Assembly: GCA_021604665.1 (NCBI GenBank)
Contig: BQJK01000003.1
Location: 186,001-250,000, forward strand
Origin: Rhodomicrobium sp.
GTDB lineage: Bacteria > Pseudomonadota > Alphaproteobacteria > Rhizobiales > HXMU1428-3
DNA: 64,000 nt
Direction of reading: 5' to 3'
Below are positions 9,354 to 17,770 of this stretch, in pieces. The notes beneath the pieces are model-generated. The model was not told the origin of the DNA and did no database searches. It saw only the letters and a list, made by a program, of their open reading frames with translations. The number at the start of each line of letters is the position of its first letter. Position 1 is the stretch's first letter. The position numbers were made by a program, and so were the translations under genes.

Positions 9354-10136
9354 ATGGAACAGCAGGTCAGCCAGAAAAAGATTGAAAAATTTGATGTGAG
9401 CCTATGGCTAACCGATCTTAATACGACTGAGATCGGCATTTACCAGCAGGATCGCTACCGGGCTAAATCCCGCCAGTTCACGAAGGATATGGATATTCTT
9501 GGTGAGGTGCAGGAAGATGGCAAGCGGGTTGGTCTGGTTGCTTACCGGAAGGGAGCGTGGCGCGATGAAAAGGGCATGAAGCGGCGCATGGTCATCAAGC
9601 TCTTTACGGATGAGGTGAACTGGCGCGGCACTATGGATCTGTTGCTGGGCCGCTCTATGCAGCTCACCCATGGCGCAAGGGGCTTTCCTGTTACGTCTTT
9701 TAGCTGCAACCTTTCTAATCATGATCAGATCATTCAAATTGAGCGCTCGGCTTATAAATGGTTTTTCCAGCCGGAGCGGTTCTCATTCTTCATCCTGCGG
9801 GATCGGGTGCCCCACTATTATGTGCTGCGTCGCTGCTGGATTAATATTGGCGGCGATTATGTGCTCTATGATAACCGGGGCAAGAAGGTCGGTAAATTGA
9901 ATGGCCGGGTGTTGAACCTTGGTGGCAAATGGAAATGCTGGGTTAAATCGGAGCATTGCGGCGCTGAGATGAAATATGTGCTGCAGATGTTCTGCACCAT
10001 GCTGCGTTTCAATCAAGAGGCGCAGTGGCATATTAAGGATCTGGTCTCTGATATGCGCAAGGGTAAGCTTGATGAGGAGCTGAAACTTGAAGCGCTGGAA
10101 TCTGACCTTTACCTTAACCCGCGCCGGGTTCGCTAA
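9354..10136 (+). CDS. conserved protein of unknown function, possible Tubby/LURP-like fold
   Basis: I do not recognise a characterised homologue. The protein has about 260 residues, no signal peptide and no membrane segment. It is rich in short beta-strand-like blocks and aromatic residues (for example SAYKWFFQPERFSFFILRD). The stretch GGDYVLYDNRGKKVGKLNGRV resembles the beta-hairpin repeats of LURP-one/Tubby C-terminal-like domains, a tentative fold-level comparison only. The C-terminus is charged and helical. ATG 9354 is preferred, with an in-frame alternative at 9342. It stands alone between yggS and a convergent L,D-transpeptidase-like gene. Confidence 0.6.
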   Translation: MEQQVSQKKIEKFDVSLWLTDLNTTEIGIYQQDRYRAKSRQFTKDMDILGEVQEDGKRVGLVAYRKGAWRDEKGMKRRMVIKLFTDEVNWRGTMDLLLGRSMQLTHGARGFPVTSFSCNLSNHDQIIQIERSAYKWFFQPERFSFFILRDRVPHYYVLRRCWINIGGDYVLYDNRGKKVGKLNGRVLNLGGKWKCWVKSEHCGAEMKYVLQMFCTMLRFNQEAQWHIKDLVSDMRKGKLDEELKLEALESDLYLNPRRVR

Positions 10137-10189
10137 CGCTGCTGAACGGTCATTGCTCGCATTAAAAGCGGTAAAAGCACTTACTCATC

Positions 10190-10741
10190 TTAGATAATAA
10201 CGCGGCTTGTGGTTGATAACTTAGCAATGAGGCGGCGGAGGCTTGGCTCGCTAAAGGCAAGGCAGCCTTCTGTCGCGCTGTTTTCAGGCTTTGCAATATG
10301 CATGAAAATGGCACTACCAAGATTTTTTACCCTTGGGCGTTGATTATGGTCCAGCACAACAATCAAGTCATACATGTTATCTTGCCGCCACAGGGCTTCG
10401 CTTGAGGCGGGGTAGGGCCTTTTCACGGGCCGGTTATAGTTTTTGTCATCAGGGTCATCACACCAGCCATCATTTGGCTTTAGGGGCTTGATCGGCAAAT
10501 GGGTAATTGGCCTTTGGAGCTTATCACTGCGGTAATAGACCTGTTGCGGGTGCCAGACGCCTTGTGGGCTTTTCCCGTCGCCTTCTCGCTTACTTGCTGT
10601 TTTGCCCGTTCGGCCGAGACAGGCTGGAAAAGTGAGGTTGCTACCGCTAAGCTGAATGAGGCCGTTTGTAGCACTGGCATTTAAGGTTAACAGGCGAAGG
10701 GTGATTGGCTCACTAAAATTTGACATAAGTTCAACCCCCAT
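10190..10741 (-). CDS. L,D-transpeptidase-like (YkuD) protein
   Basis: A YkuD-fold protein of about 180 residues. The catalytic signature is near the C-terminus: MHIAKPENSATEGCLAFSE, with the active-site histidine, and the cysteine in S/T-x-G-C. YkuD enzymes cross-link peptidoglycan 3-3 bonds or attach lipoproteins. This one has no obvious signal peptide, so its location and substrate are unclear, as is common for the short cytosolic-looking members next to OmpR regulators in alphaproteobacteria. An AAGGAGG ribosome binding site lies only 3 bases before ATG 10741 and 18 before ATG 10726, leaving the start uncertain. It is divergent from the response regulator gene. Confidence 0.82.
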   Translation of the reverse strand: MGVELMSNFSEPITLRLLTLNASATNGLIQLSGSNLTFPACLGRTGKTASKREGDGKSPQGVWHPQQVYYRSDKLQRPITHLPIKPLKPNDGWCDDPDDKNYNRPVKRPYPASSEALWRQDNMYDLIVVLDHNQRPRVKNLGSAIFMHIAKPENSATEGCLAFSEPSLRRLIAKLSTTSRVII

Positions 10742-10819
10742 TGGCCTCCTTGTGATTTACAAGTAAGATATAACATCGCTGCTCGCCAATGGCGAAGCTT
10801 TTCAATGGGATAGGTATTT

Positions 10820-11506
10820 ATGAGCGCGACCAAGAAAATATTGATTGTTGACGATGATGATGATTTGCGGGAAAGCCTTGTTGATCAACTTTTGTTGCAT
10901 GATGAGTTTGAGGTTGTTTCAGCCGGGCGGCCTGCGGATGGGTTAGCTGTTGTTGAACAGGAGCGGGTTGATCTTGTGCTTCTGGATGTGGACATGCCTG
11001 AGCTTGATGGGCGAGAGATGTGCAAGAAGCTGCGCCGCTCAGGCTTTAAAAGCCCGATTATCATGCTAACCGGCCAGGATTCTGATGCAGACACCATTTT
11101 GGGCCTTGATGCGGGCGCGAATGACTATGTAACCAAGCCATTTCGTTTTGGTGTTTTGTTGGCGCGGGTGCGCTCGCAATTGCGTCAGCATGAGCAGAGC
11201 GAAGATGCGATTTTCTCTATTGGGCCTTATAGCTTCAAGCCGGCATCTAAGTTGCTGGTTGATGAGGAAGAGCGCAAAATACGGCTAACTGAGAAAGAAA
11301 CCTCGATCCTTAAATTTCTCTACCGGGCAGGTGAGAAGGTGGTGACACGGGATGTGCTGCTGCATGAAGTTTGGGGGTATAACGCTAAGGTTACCACTCA
11401 CACTTTGGAAACGCATATTTATCGCCTACGCCAGAAGATTGAGACAGATCCGTCACAGTCTGAACTTTTATTAACAGAAGCGGGCGGATATAAACTTGTT
11501 CCCTAA
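10820..11506 (+). CDS. OmpR-family response regulator transcription factor
   Basis: A two-domain regulator with a receiver (residues 5-120) and a winged-helix DNA-binding domain (~130-228). The acidic pocket is VDDDDDL, the phospho-acceptor is D56 in LLDVDMPELDG, and the lysine is in NDYVTKPF. The output domain has the canonical ETSILKFLYRAGEKVVTRDVLLHEVWGY and the end SELLLTEAGGYKLVP. No histidine kinase gene is adjacent, so it is an orphan here. It diverges from the L,D-transpeptidase-like gene, a pairing suggesting cell-wall or envelope regulation (inference). Confidence 0.92.
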   Translation: MSATKKILIVDDDDDLRESLVDQLLLHDEFEVVSAGRPADGLAVVEQERVDLVLLDVDMPELDGREMCKKLRRSGFKSPIIMLTGQDSDADTILGLDAGANDYVTKPFRFGVLLARVRSQLRQHEQSEDAIFSIGPYSFKPASKLLVDEEERKIRLTEKETSILKFLYRAGEKVVTRDVLLHEVWGYNAKVTTHTLETHIYRLRQKIETDPSQSELLLTEAGGYKLVP

Positions 11507-11544
11507 TTCATCCACAAGCTTGTTAGTTTATCACCTTCCCTTTT

Positions 11545-11844
11545 TTAGACTCTAAGCCTAGAGTTTTTCATATCGGACGGGCTGGTTTGAGGGCCAAATT
11601 TGAACCAGCCGTGCCGTGCATCAGTGGGGGCCGCAGCTCTCTTTGCAAAATTCATCTGATGTGCCGGTTTACCGATTTTGTGGGGTATTTCGTCAGTAAA
11701 GCGTAACCAGAGATTAGATATGGCAGTGTTGCTGTTCTTTTCTTTGAGCCATTCACCTTTTTCTCGGAGCTTTGCGGTTTCCGGCTTGAGAGGGTGGGGT
11801 TGGCTTTGGCTATGGTGACGAAATAAAATCTTTTGTGAGGTCAT
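11545..11844 (-). CDS. possible small basic protein (weak)
   Basis: A 99-codon open frame fills the interval between two forward genes on the opposite strand. Composition is plausible for coding (KLREKGEWLKEKN; HGWFKFGPQTSP near the C-terminus), but there is no clear ribosome binding site and I recognise no family. If it is not a gene, the interval from 11507 to 11846 holds only the promoter of the next gene. Confidence 0.3.
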   Translation of the reverse strand: MTSQKILFRHHSQSQPHPLKPETAKLREKGEWLKEKNSNTAISNLWLRFTDEIPHKIGKPAHQMNFAKRAAAPTDARHGWFKFGPQTSPSDMKNSRLRV

Positions 11845-11846
11845 TT

Positions 11847-12359
11847 ATGCAGCTTTCCAATGTGGTTGGGCCGCTAAAGCAACTTGATGTTTTTTCTAAA
11901 CTAACAGATATGCAGATTCTGCGTATTGTTGAGAGCGCTGAGCGGGTTGTTTACAAACCTGGTCAGGTAATGATTGAGGATGGATGCGCTGGTGATGCAG
12001 CTTATTTCATTCTGGTTGGTTCTGTTGAGCGGGTTGGCCAATATGGCCTGCATGAAAGCCATGAGCGTTTTGGCCATGGTATCCTGGTTGGTGAAATGGC
12101 GATGCTTGTGGAGCATGTGCATTCTTCAACTGTGCGGGCAAAATCTGAGGTGAAAGCGCTGCGGATTTCGCGCGATATGCTTTATCAGATTATGAGTGAA
12201 GATCCGGCGATTGCTGATTGTTTCATCCAGACAATTAAAGGCCGGCTGCATGTGATGGTTGAGCGCATACGTGAGATTGACCAGACGCTTGAAAAAGCTG
12301 AAACAGCGACCTTTGATACCGTTTGGGTGGCAACTGAAGGTGCGATGGCAATGCATTAG
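11847..12359 (+). CDS. cyclic nucleotide-binding domain protein (Crp-like sensor domain only)
   Basis: A ~170-residue protein with one cNMP-binding beta-roll: LSNVVGPLKQLDVFSKLTDMQILRIVESAERVVYKP-type start, a GCAGDAAYFILVGSVERV core, and GILVGEMAMLVEHVHSSTVRAKSE-type phosphate-cassette region (quoted in parts). It lacks the C-terminal helix-turn-helix of Crp/Fnr regulators, so it probably senses a nucleotide and acts through protein contact. ATG 11847 has a TGAGG ribosome binding site. A strong terminator follows. Confidence 0.85.
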   Translation: MQLSNVVGPLKQLDVFSKLTDMQILRIVESAERVVYKPGQVMIEDGCAGDAAYFILVGSVERVGQYGLHESHERFGHGILVGEMAMLVEHVHSSTVRAKSEVKALRISRDMLYQIMSEDPAIADCFIQTIKGRLHVMVERIREIDQTLEKAETATFDTVWVATEGAMAMH

Positions 12360-12410
12360 CCTTGCGCTTGGCCTCTGATCATCAGCTGAGATTTTAAAAA
12401 TAAACAAAAT

Positions 12411-12446
12411 AAAACGCCGCGTGGTTTAGCCTGCGGCGTTTTTTGT
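12411..12446 (+). terminator. rho-independent terminator
   Basis: AACGCCGC (12413-12420) pairs with GCGGCGTT (12433-12440), followed by a run of Ts. It ends the cyclic-nucleotide-binding gene and, read from the other strand, could also serve xthA. Confidence 0.85.
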
Positions 12447-12526
12447 ATCTGGTGCTTCTTAACTCAGTCTGATTACTCAGCTTAATTTTGATCTGATTTA
12501 ATCTCCGCACATAATGGGCTTAAAGT

Positions 12527-13348
12527 TTAAAGCTTGAAGGTGGTGAGCACTGGGGCGTGATCTGACGTTTTTTCCCAGTCTCTTACCTTGGTGACGACTT
12601 CAACTGATGTTGCTTTATCTGCCATTTTGGGTGTTACCCAAACATGGTCCAGCCGGCGGCCCCTGTTGGAGGCGCGCCAATCTTTTGCCCGGTAACTCCA
12701 CCAGGTATAAAGTGGCTCAGGTTCTGGTGTGAAGTGACGCATAACATCATGCCAGTTGCCAGCTTTTTGCACCGCCTTTAAATGCTCTACCTCTATGGGG
12801 GTGTGTGAGACCACTTTTAGAAGTTGTTTATGTGACCAAACATCTGTTTCCAAAGGGGCGATGTTCAGATCTCCAACAAGTATCATATTCTCTGAGTGGG
12901 GATTGGTGTCATCTTTGAACCAGTTGGCAAGATTGGTTAGATAATCCAGCTTCTGCCCGAATTTCAGGTTTACATTTCTATCAGGCACATCACCACCAGC
13001 GGGGATGTAGAAGTTATGGAGAATGAGAGGGGCTTTGGATGACGTATGGCCGTGTTTTATCTCTACAGCTTGATGGCGGGTGTGTTGGCTGCCGTTAAAG
13101 TCTTCATTGCCATATGTTTCGATTGGAATGCGTGAGAGAATTGCCACCCCATTATAAGCTTTTTCGCCGTGATTAATGCGATAGGGAAAGCCCATTTCTT
13201 CCAAGGCTTGATGGGGGAAATGCTCATTGGAGCATTTGGTTTCTTGTAAGGCAATGATGTCTGGCTGATGCTCTTTGGAGAAATTTGCCAGATGATCCAG
13301 GCGAATGCGGATAGAATTTATGTTCCAGGTGGCGATTTTCAGGTCCAT
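12527..13348 (-). CDS. xthA: exodeoxyribonuclease III
   Basis: An AP endonuclease/3'-5' exonuclease of the EEP (DNase I-like) fold that repairs abasic sites. The family motifs are in order: MDLKIATWNINSIRIRLDHL, DIIALQETKC (catalytic Glu), NFYIPAGGDVPDR, VGDLNIAP, and the C-terminal RRLDHVWVT and TSDHAPVLTTF. Length is ~273 residues, normal. ATG 13348 aligns with the family start; four extra in-frame codons upstream are possible. It is transcribed alone toward the terminator at 12411. Confidence 0.93.
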   Translation of the reverse strand: MDLKIATWNINSIRIRLDHLANFSKEHQPDIIALQETKCSNEHFPHQALEEMGFPYRINHGEKAYNGVAILSRIPIETYGNEDFNGSQHTRHQAVEIKHGHTSSKAPLILHNFYIPAGGDVPDRNVNLKFGQKLDYLTNLANWFKDDTNPHSENMILVGDLNIAPLETDVWSHKQLLKVVSHTPIEVEHLKAVQKAGNWHDVMRHFTPEPEPLYTWWSYRAKDWRASNRGRRLDHVWVTPKMADKATSVEVVTKVRDWEKTSDHAPVLTTFKL

Positions 13349-13635
13349 AAAACTTATCATTCCTTTTTTCTACAGGGCTGTGCGGGGCCCGTTAAGCCTG
13401 TAGGGCTTTAGAGGCATTTTCATTTTATTTAGCGCTGATTTAGACGCAAGGGTCACGAAATATGGGTGGTCTTCAGGCTTTTCCAGTGGTTTCGCCGTCT
13501 GAATATTCTAGACAGTCGTTTAAGAAAATTGGCGCAATGAGACTGTTGTAAAATTAACATGCTTATGATTTTTAACGCTAATTTTATCGCTGATGTAAAA
13601 ATAAGGTCTGGCATGCTGACCTATTTTTGAGTATA

Positions 13636-13672
13636 AAAAAAGCGCCCAACCGGGATGTGGACGGCTGGGCGC
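13636..13672 (-). terminator. rho-independent terminator of the small RNA candidate
   Basis: On the minus strand GCGCCCA (13666-13672) and TGGGCGC (13642-13648) form a 7-bp GC-rich stem followed directly by a seven-T run. The loop is 17 bases. It is oriented away from lolA, so it could also end a lolA transcript that reads through. Confidence 0.8.
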
Positions 13673-13858
13673 GGTTAACTGCGATTAGTCACGCGGTGCG
13701 ATGAAGAGCTTCATTTATGTTGCGAGATCCGCATCTCAAATGTTTTTCGCTCTTCTTCGCGGTGATTTCAGTCGCGAACGCCGAGAGGGAATACGGCGTA
13801 TGAGGTTGTGTCTCGGTTAGACGGGGGGCACTACCGATAGGAATGACACACCCTCTTG
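13636..13858 (-). ncRNA. candidate structured small RNA (unannotated)
   Basis: No protein gene fits this interval, but the minus strand shows a full transcription unit. A -35 TTGAAT (13887-13892) and a -10 TATTCT (13865-13870) are 16 bases apart, and a strong rho-independent terminator lies at 13636-13672. Between them, four hairpins can be drawn. One pairs GAGG and TGTGTC at the 5' end with GACACA and CCTC (13802-13855), containing an inner TCGGT/ACCGA stem and a loop with six consecutive Cs. The others are CGCCG/CGGCG, CGCG/CGCG, and GAAGAGC/GCTCTTC around an inner GAGAT/ATCTC. A C-rich exposed loop is a feature of many alphaproteobacterial trans-acting sRNAs that target ribosome binding sites. 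A 9-codon frame (MKLFIAPRD, 13685-13714) lies inside but has no good ribosome binding site. The family is unknown to me. Confidence 0.55.
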
Positions 13859-13864
13859 ACAATT

Positions 13865-13892
13865 AGAATAAGCGAAGTTTTCGTTAATTCAA
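13865..13892 (-). promoter_or_regulatory. putative promoter of the small RNA candidate
   Basis: TTGAAT (13887-13892, -35) and TATTCT (13865-13870, -10) on the minus strand are separated by 16 bases. They place the transcription start near 13856-13859, exactly where the first large hairpin begins. Confidence 0.45.
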
Positions 13893-14007
13893 TGCTTTTT
13901 TTGCATTTTTGTGTCTATTTTACACGCGTGACGTGTGTGAAGCGCTGTCTTGCACCCCCCCAAATACAAAATAATAACAATTTAAGTAGCTGTTCTGCCA
14001 CAGTTAT

Positions 14008-14901
14008 TTACGGGTTGAAGAAGGGTGTTGAGGACGTTTCCAAGTTGAAAAGTTTTCCATCTATTTTTTCATCAATTTGTAGATTTGAGAGTATTACCTG
14101 GGTTGTTCTGCCTTGAACATCTATCACTTTCCATTCTCTAATCTGTAATTCAGGTGTTTTATCAAAGGTCAGCTCTATTTGACCTAAGGCTTCACCTTTG
14201 CGATCTACCATAATAATTGAGGCTTGCTCATCGGATTCTATCACGCCTTTAATGACTGCATCTCGGACGATATTAACATCAGCTGCTAGCAAGATGCGGA
14301 AAGGTGTTTTTTCTAGCGGGTAGCGGTCTACGCTATCAATATCTCTATCTTCAATGGAAAGATATTCTCCATTTGAAACAATAACTTGCAGGCTTGGAGG
14401 GGCATAGTCGAAACGGATGCGACCTGGCCGTTTGAGATAAAATTTGCCTTTTTGCTGACCGTCATCGGGATTTACCTGGACGAAGCGGCCTTTCAGGTCG
14501 GTGAGTTGATTGAGATAGTTATTGATTTTGATGATCAGTGCTTTTTGATCATCGGTTAGCCCGTCTTCAATCAGACCATCTGAAATGGCAGCAGACCAAC
14601 CGGATTTGTCTTTTGGTTTCTCTATCTTGGAGGTTTCATCTTTAGAAGCCTCTTCTTTCGGTGCTTCAACTGTCTCTTTAGGAGCCACAAACTTTGGCGC
14701 CTCTTTTTTTGTCACCGGGTCTTTAGAAAATCTATATTCTCCAAAGCCTTCGGCAGCGCTTGCGTTATTCAGTGAAAGAGAGAGACAGAGCGCTGTCGCT
14801 GTAAGTAGCAATGCGCTGAGAAGTTTACCAGCACTCGGTGAGTTGCGGATGGGAATCGCAGTTGATTTTGCGGCTTGTGATAATTTGGAATTGCTGGTCA
14901 T
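14008..14901 (-). CDS. lolA: LolA-like outer-membrane lipoprotein carrier
   Basis: A periplasmic protein that ferries lipoproteins from the inner to the outer membrane. An N-terminal signal peptide (hydrophobic LLSALLLTATALCLSLSLNN, cleavage near ASA-AE) is followed by a ~60-residue charged, proline- and lysine-rich linker (KKEAPKF, EAPKEEASK). The LolA beta-barrel half then starts at YLNQLTDLKGRFVQVNPDDG. The hallmark GKFYLKRPGRIRFDYAPPS and the later DIQGRTTQ-like VIDVQGRTTQVILSNLQID are clear. The long linker makes it longer (297) than E. coli LolA (~200). It sits downstream of ftsK, as in many alphaproteobacteria. Confidence 0.9.
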   Translation of the reverse strand: MTSNSKLSQAAKSTAIPIRNSPSAGKLLSALLLTATALCLSLSLNNASAAEGFGEYRFSKDPVTKKEAPKFVAPKETVEAPKEEASKDETSKIEKPKDKSGWSAAISDGLIEDGLTDDQKALIIKINNYLNQLTDLKGRFVQVNPDDGQQKGKFYLKRPGRIRFDYAPPSLQVIVSNGEYLSIEDRDIDSVDRYPLEKTPFRILLAADVNIVRDAVIKGVIESDEQASIIMVDRKGEALGQIELTFDKTPELQIREWKVIDVQGRTTQVILSNLQIDEKIDGKLFNLETSSTPFFNP

Positions 14902-15175
14902 TTATGACAGTCTCCGGGTGGGCCGCAATGGGCATTAACCACCTTAGCTACTGTGAACCTTTGAAGGTTCAAATAGATATGGTGGGGTGCTGTTGATGGC
15001 TGCAGTTGAACAAACAGATGTTACTAATGCCTAAACAATGCGACGACTATTTGGCGCAATCTCAGAATAGTCCAGATATTAGTCAAACCGTTGTGGTGGG
15101 CAAGTAAAAGCCGCGTGAAATTTGTGGATGCTTCAAGGGCTGAAATGGCTTTGTGAGTGCGATGATTATTCTGAG

Positions 15176-17761
15176 TTAGTCTTCTTCTATCAGAATTTCT
15201 CTTTTGCCATTGCGCCCGGCCGGGCTGACTATACCTTCTGTCTCCATGCGCTCGATTAGAGTTGCAGCCTTATTGTAGCCAATGGATAAACGCCTTTGTA
15301 GGTAACTTATGGTCGCTTTGCGGTCTCTGAGTACAATATCTATTGCGTCACTATAAAGATCGCCGCTGCTGCCAGGCTCTCCATTGTTTCCGTCGTCTAT
15401 CTCTTCATCATCAAGGGTTACGCTATCGAGATATTCTGGTACGCCCTGAGCGCGAAGATGGTTGGTCACTGCAATCACTTCTTCATCGCCGACGAAGGCA
15501 CCATGTACTCGCATTAACCGGCTACCACCTGGCATGAATAGCATATCTCCCCGGCCCAGTAGTTGCTCTGCCCCTTCTTTACCGAGAATTGTGCGGCTGT
15601 CGATTTTGGAGGTAACCTGGAAGCTGATGCGGGTTGGGAAATTGGCTTTAATAGTGCCGGTGATTACATCGACGGAGGGGCGCTGTGTGGCCATGATAAC
15701 GTGGATGCCAGCGGCGCGTGCCATTTGTGCCAAACGCTGTACAGCGGCTTCGATCTCTTTGCCAGCGACAATCATCAGGTCTGCCATTTCATCAATGACG
15801 ACGACAATCATCGGCATTGGATCAAAATCCAACTCTTCTTCTTCAAAAATGGCTTGGCCAGAGACGGGGTCAAAGCCGGTTTGCACGCGGCGGTTTAGCG
15901 GCGCGCCTTTGCGCTCAGCTTCGCGGATACGGTCATTATAACCTTCTATATTGCGCACGCCGAGCTTGGACATTTTGCGGTAGCGATCTTCCATCTCTCT
16001 AACCGCCCATTTTAGGGCTGATACCGCTTTCGATGGTTCTGTGACCACGGGGGTTAGCAAATGGGGGATGCCATCATAAACGCTAAGCTCTAGCATTTTG
16101 GGGTCGATCATGATCATCCGGCATTCTTGCGGTGTCAGGCGATATAGCAGAGAGAGCAGCATGGTATTGATGCCAACTGATTTGCCGGAACCTGTTGTGC
16201 CTGCGATGAGGAGATGGGGCATTGTTGCGAGATCTGTGATGACCGGTTCGCCGCCAATGCCTTTTCCGAGAATAAGTGGCAGTGTTTCTTCTGCGTGGAG
16301 GAAGTCATTTGTTTCAACTAATTCGCGGAGATAGACGGTTTCAAAACTTGCATTTGGTAGTTCGATGCCGATGGCGTTGCGGCCGGGAATAACAGCGATA
16401 CGGGCTGAGAATGCGCTCATGGAGCGGGCGATATCATCGGAGAGGCCGACAATACGTGAGGTTTTGATGCCGCGGGCCGGCTCGAATTCAAATAATGTGA
16501 CGACGGGGCCGGGGCGCACATTGAGTATGCTGCCTTTGACGCCAAAATCCATCAGCACATTTTCAAGCATCACCGCCATTTCTTTAAGTTCATCAGGATT
16601 ATAGGCAGACGTTTCCTGATAAGCTGGTGGGCTCAAAAGCTCTACTGGCGGCAAGATAAATTCACCGCGTTTAGGATGCATGCTGGCAGGGGTTAGCATA
16701 TGCGGGGCCGCAAGCGGCTGCGTGGCTGCAGCCGGGTCAGCGGGATCCAATCCGCCAGTTGCCCATGCGGTTTCGCCTTGATCAAAGTCGTAAAGGGGCG
16801 GGGCGTCTTCACCTCTATAGCGCGGGTTGGCAGACATTGGCGGGTGGCCCATTGGGGATTGATTTTGGAGCTTTTGGCCAGCATGGGGCTGTGCCAAAGA
16901 GTTGTTATAAGGTGTGACCGGGGGGGGCATGATATGGGGGGAACGTTTGCCGCCAGTTTGGTTCTGGCCGGATATCGGGTTTTGGGCGGCGGCTTGCCGT
17001 TCATTATATGATGAAAAAGCTGGTTCATCATCCATTGCATTTCGCCACCATTGGCGCTGGTTGCCGGCATCTGTATTGGCTCGAATTGAGCGGGCGCGCC
17101 ACCAATAGCCCAGCCTGTTGAGCGGCGCGCGAAGCTTTTCGCGGAACGCAGCTTTATCCTCAATATGGAAGAGGATGGAGAGGTCTGATGGCCTGATGCC
17201 GGTGACGATTGAGAGGGCGGCAAGGGAAAGTGCTGCCAAGATTAGAAATGCGATGGTGACTGATAGTGGGCTTGAGACTGTCATCTCATGGAGATTGATG
17301 AGTTTTGAGAGGGTATCGCCGATGATGCCACCATAGCTCTGTGGTAATGGCCAGGCATTGGCGCGCGGCAAAAGGGTTAGAGTTAGGGCGATGAGCGCCA
17401 TGCTGACCGGCCAACAGATGAGCCTGATTTTGAAATTGCTTGCAGGCTTGTCTAGAATGAGCCTTACGCCCTCAACAGCCACTGGCAGTATAATGAAGCT
17501 TGCTGCCAGTCCAAAACTTTGAAACAGAATATCAGCTAAAATGGCACCGGGTTTGCCGAACAGATTGCGAATGGGTTCATCTGTGGCACGGTTTAAGCTT
17601 GGGTCACCAACAGACCAGCTCATCAAGGCCACCCAGCAGGCCAGGGCAATAAATGTCAGCACGGCACCACTCATTTTTATGGCACCGTCTTTCAAACCCT
17701 GCTCAACCGAGTCTGGCAGTAATGATTTTTTTTGCTTACCCCGAGTGGCTGCAGCAGCCAT
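15176..17761 (-). CDS. ftsK: DNA translocase FtsK
   Basis: A septal DNA pump that clears chromosomes during division. N-terminal transmembrane helices (four, residues ~30-190) anchor it. A shorter than E. coli Pro/Gln/Asn-rich linker follows, then the motor with Walker A GTTGSGKS at ~523 and Walker B-type [13 protein letters not shown]. The C-terminal gamma winged helix ([20 protein letters not shown] and onward to [17 protein letters not shown]) reads KOPS. At 861 residues it is typical for alphaproteobacteria. It starts 9 bases after the aminotransferase gene stop, so the two are probably co-transcribed with lolA downstream. Confidence 0.96.
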   Translation of the reverse strand: MAAAATRGKQKKSLLPDSVEQGLKDGAIKMSGAVLTFIALACWVALMSWSVGDPSLNRATDEPIRNLFGKPGAILADILFQSFGLAASFIILPVAVEGVRLILDKPASNFKIRLICWPVSMALIALTLTLLPRANAWPLPQSYGGIIGDTLSKLINLHEMTVSSPLSVTIAFLILAALSLAALSIVTGIRPSDLSILFHIEDKAAFREKLRAPLNRLGYWWRARSIRANTDAGNQRQWWRNAMDDEPAFSSYNERQAAAQNPISGQNQTGGKRSPHIMPPPVTPYNNSLAQPHAGQKLQNQSPMGHPPMSANPRYRGEDAPPLYDFDQGETAWATGGLDPADPAAATQPLAAPHMLTPASMHPKRGEFILPPVELLSPPAYQETSAYNPDELKEMAVMLENVLMDFGVKGSILNVRPGPVVTLFEFEPARGIKTSRIVGLSDDIARSMSAFSARIAVIPGRNAIGIELPNASFETVYLRELVETNDFLHAEETLPLILGKGIGGEPVITDLATMPHLLIAGTTGSGKSVGINTMLLSLLYRLTPQECRMIMIDPKMLELSVYDGIPHLLTPVVTEPSKAVSALKWAVREMEDRYRKMSKLGVRNIEGYNDRIREAERKGAPLNRRVQTGFDPVSGQAIFEEEELDFDPMPMIVVVIDEMADLMIVAGKEIEAAVQRLAQMARAAGIHVIMATQRPSVDVITGTIKANFPTRISFQVTSKIDSRTILGKEGAEQLLGRGDMLFMPGGSRLMRVHGAFVGDEEVIAVTNHLRAQGVPEYLDSVTLDDEEIDDGNNGEPGSSGDLYSDAIDIVLRDRKATISYLQRRLSIGYNKAATLIERMETEGIVSPAGRNGKREILIEED

Positions 17762-17770
17762 TATATGACC

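Noticed and set aside
13636-13858. Possible tmRNA or SRP RNA at this locus
   Set aside because: No tag reading frame of the ssrA type, no tRNA-like ends and none of the GGUCC/GGAAGCAGCC motifs of SRP RNA are present.
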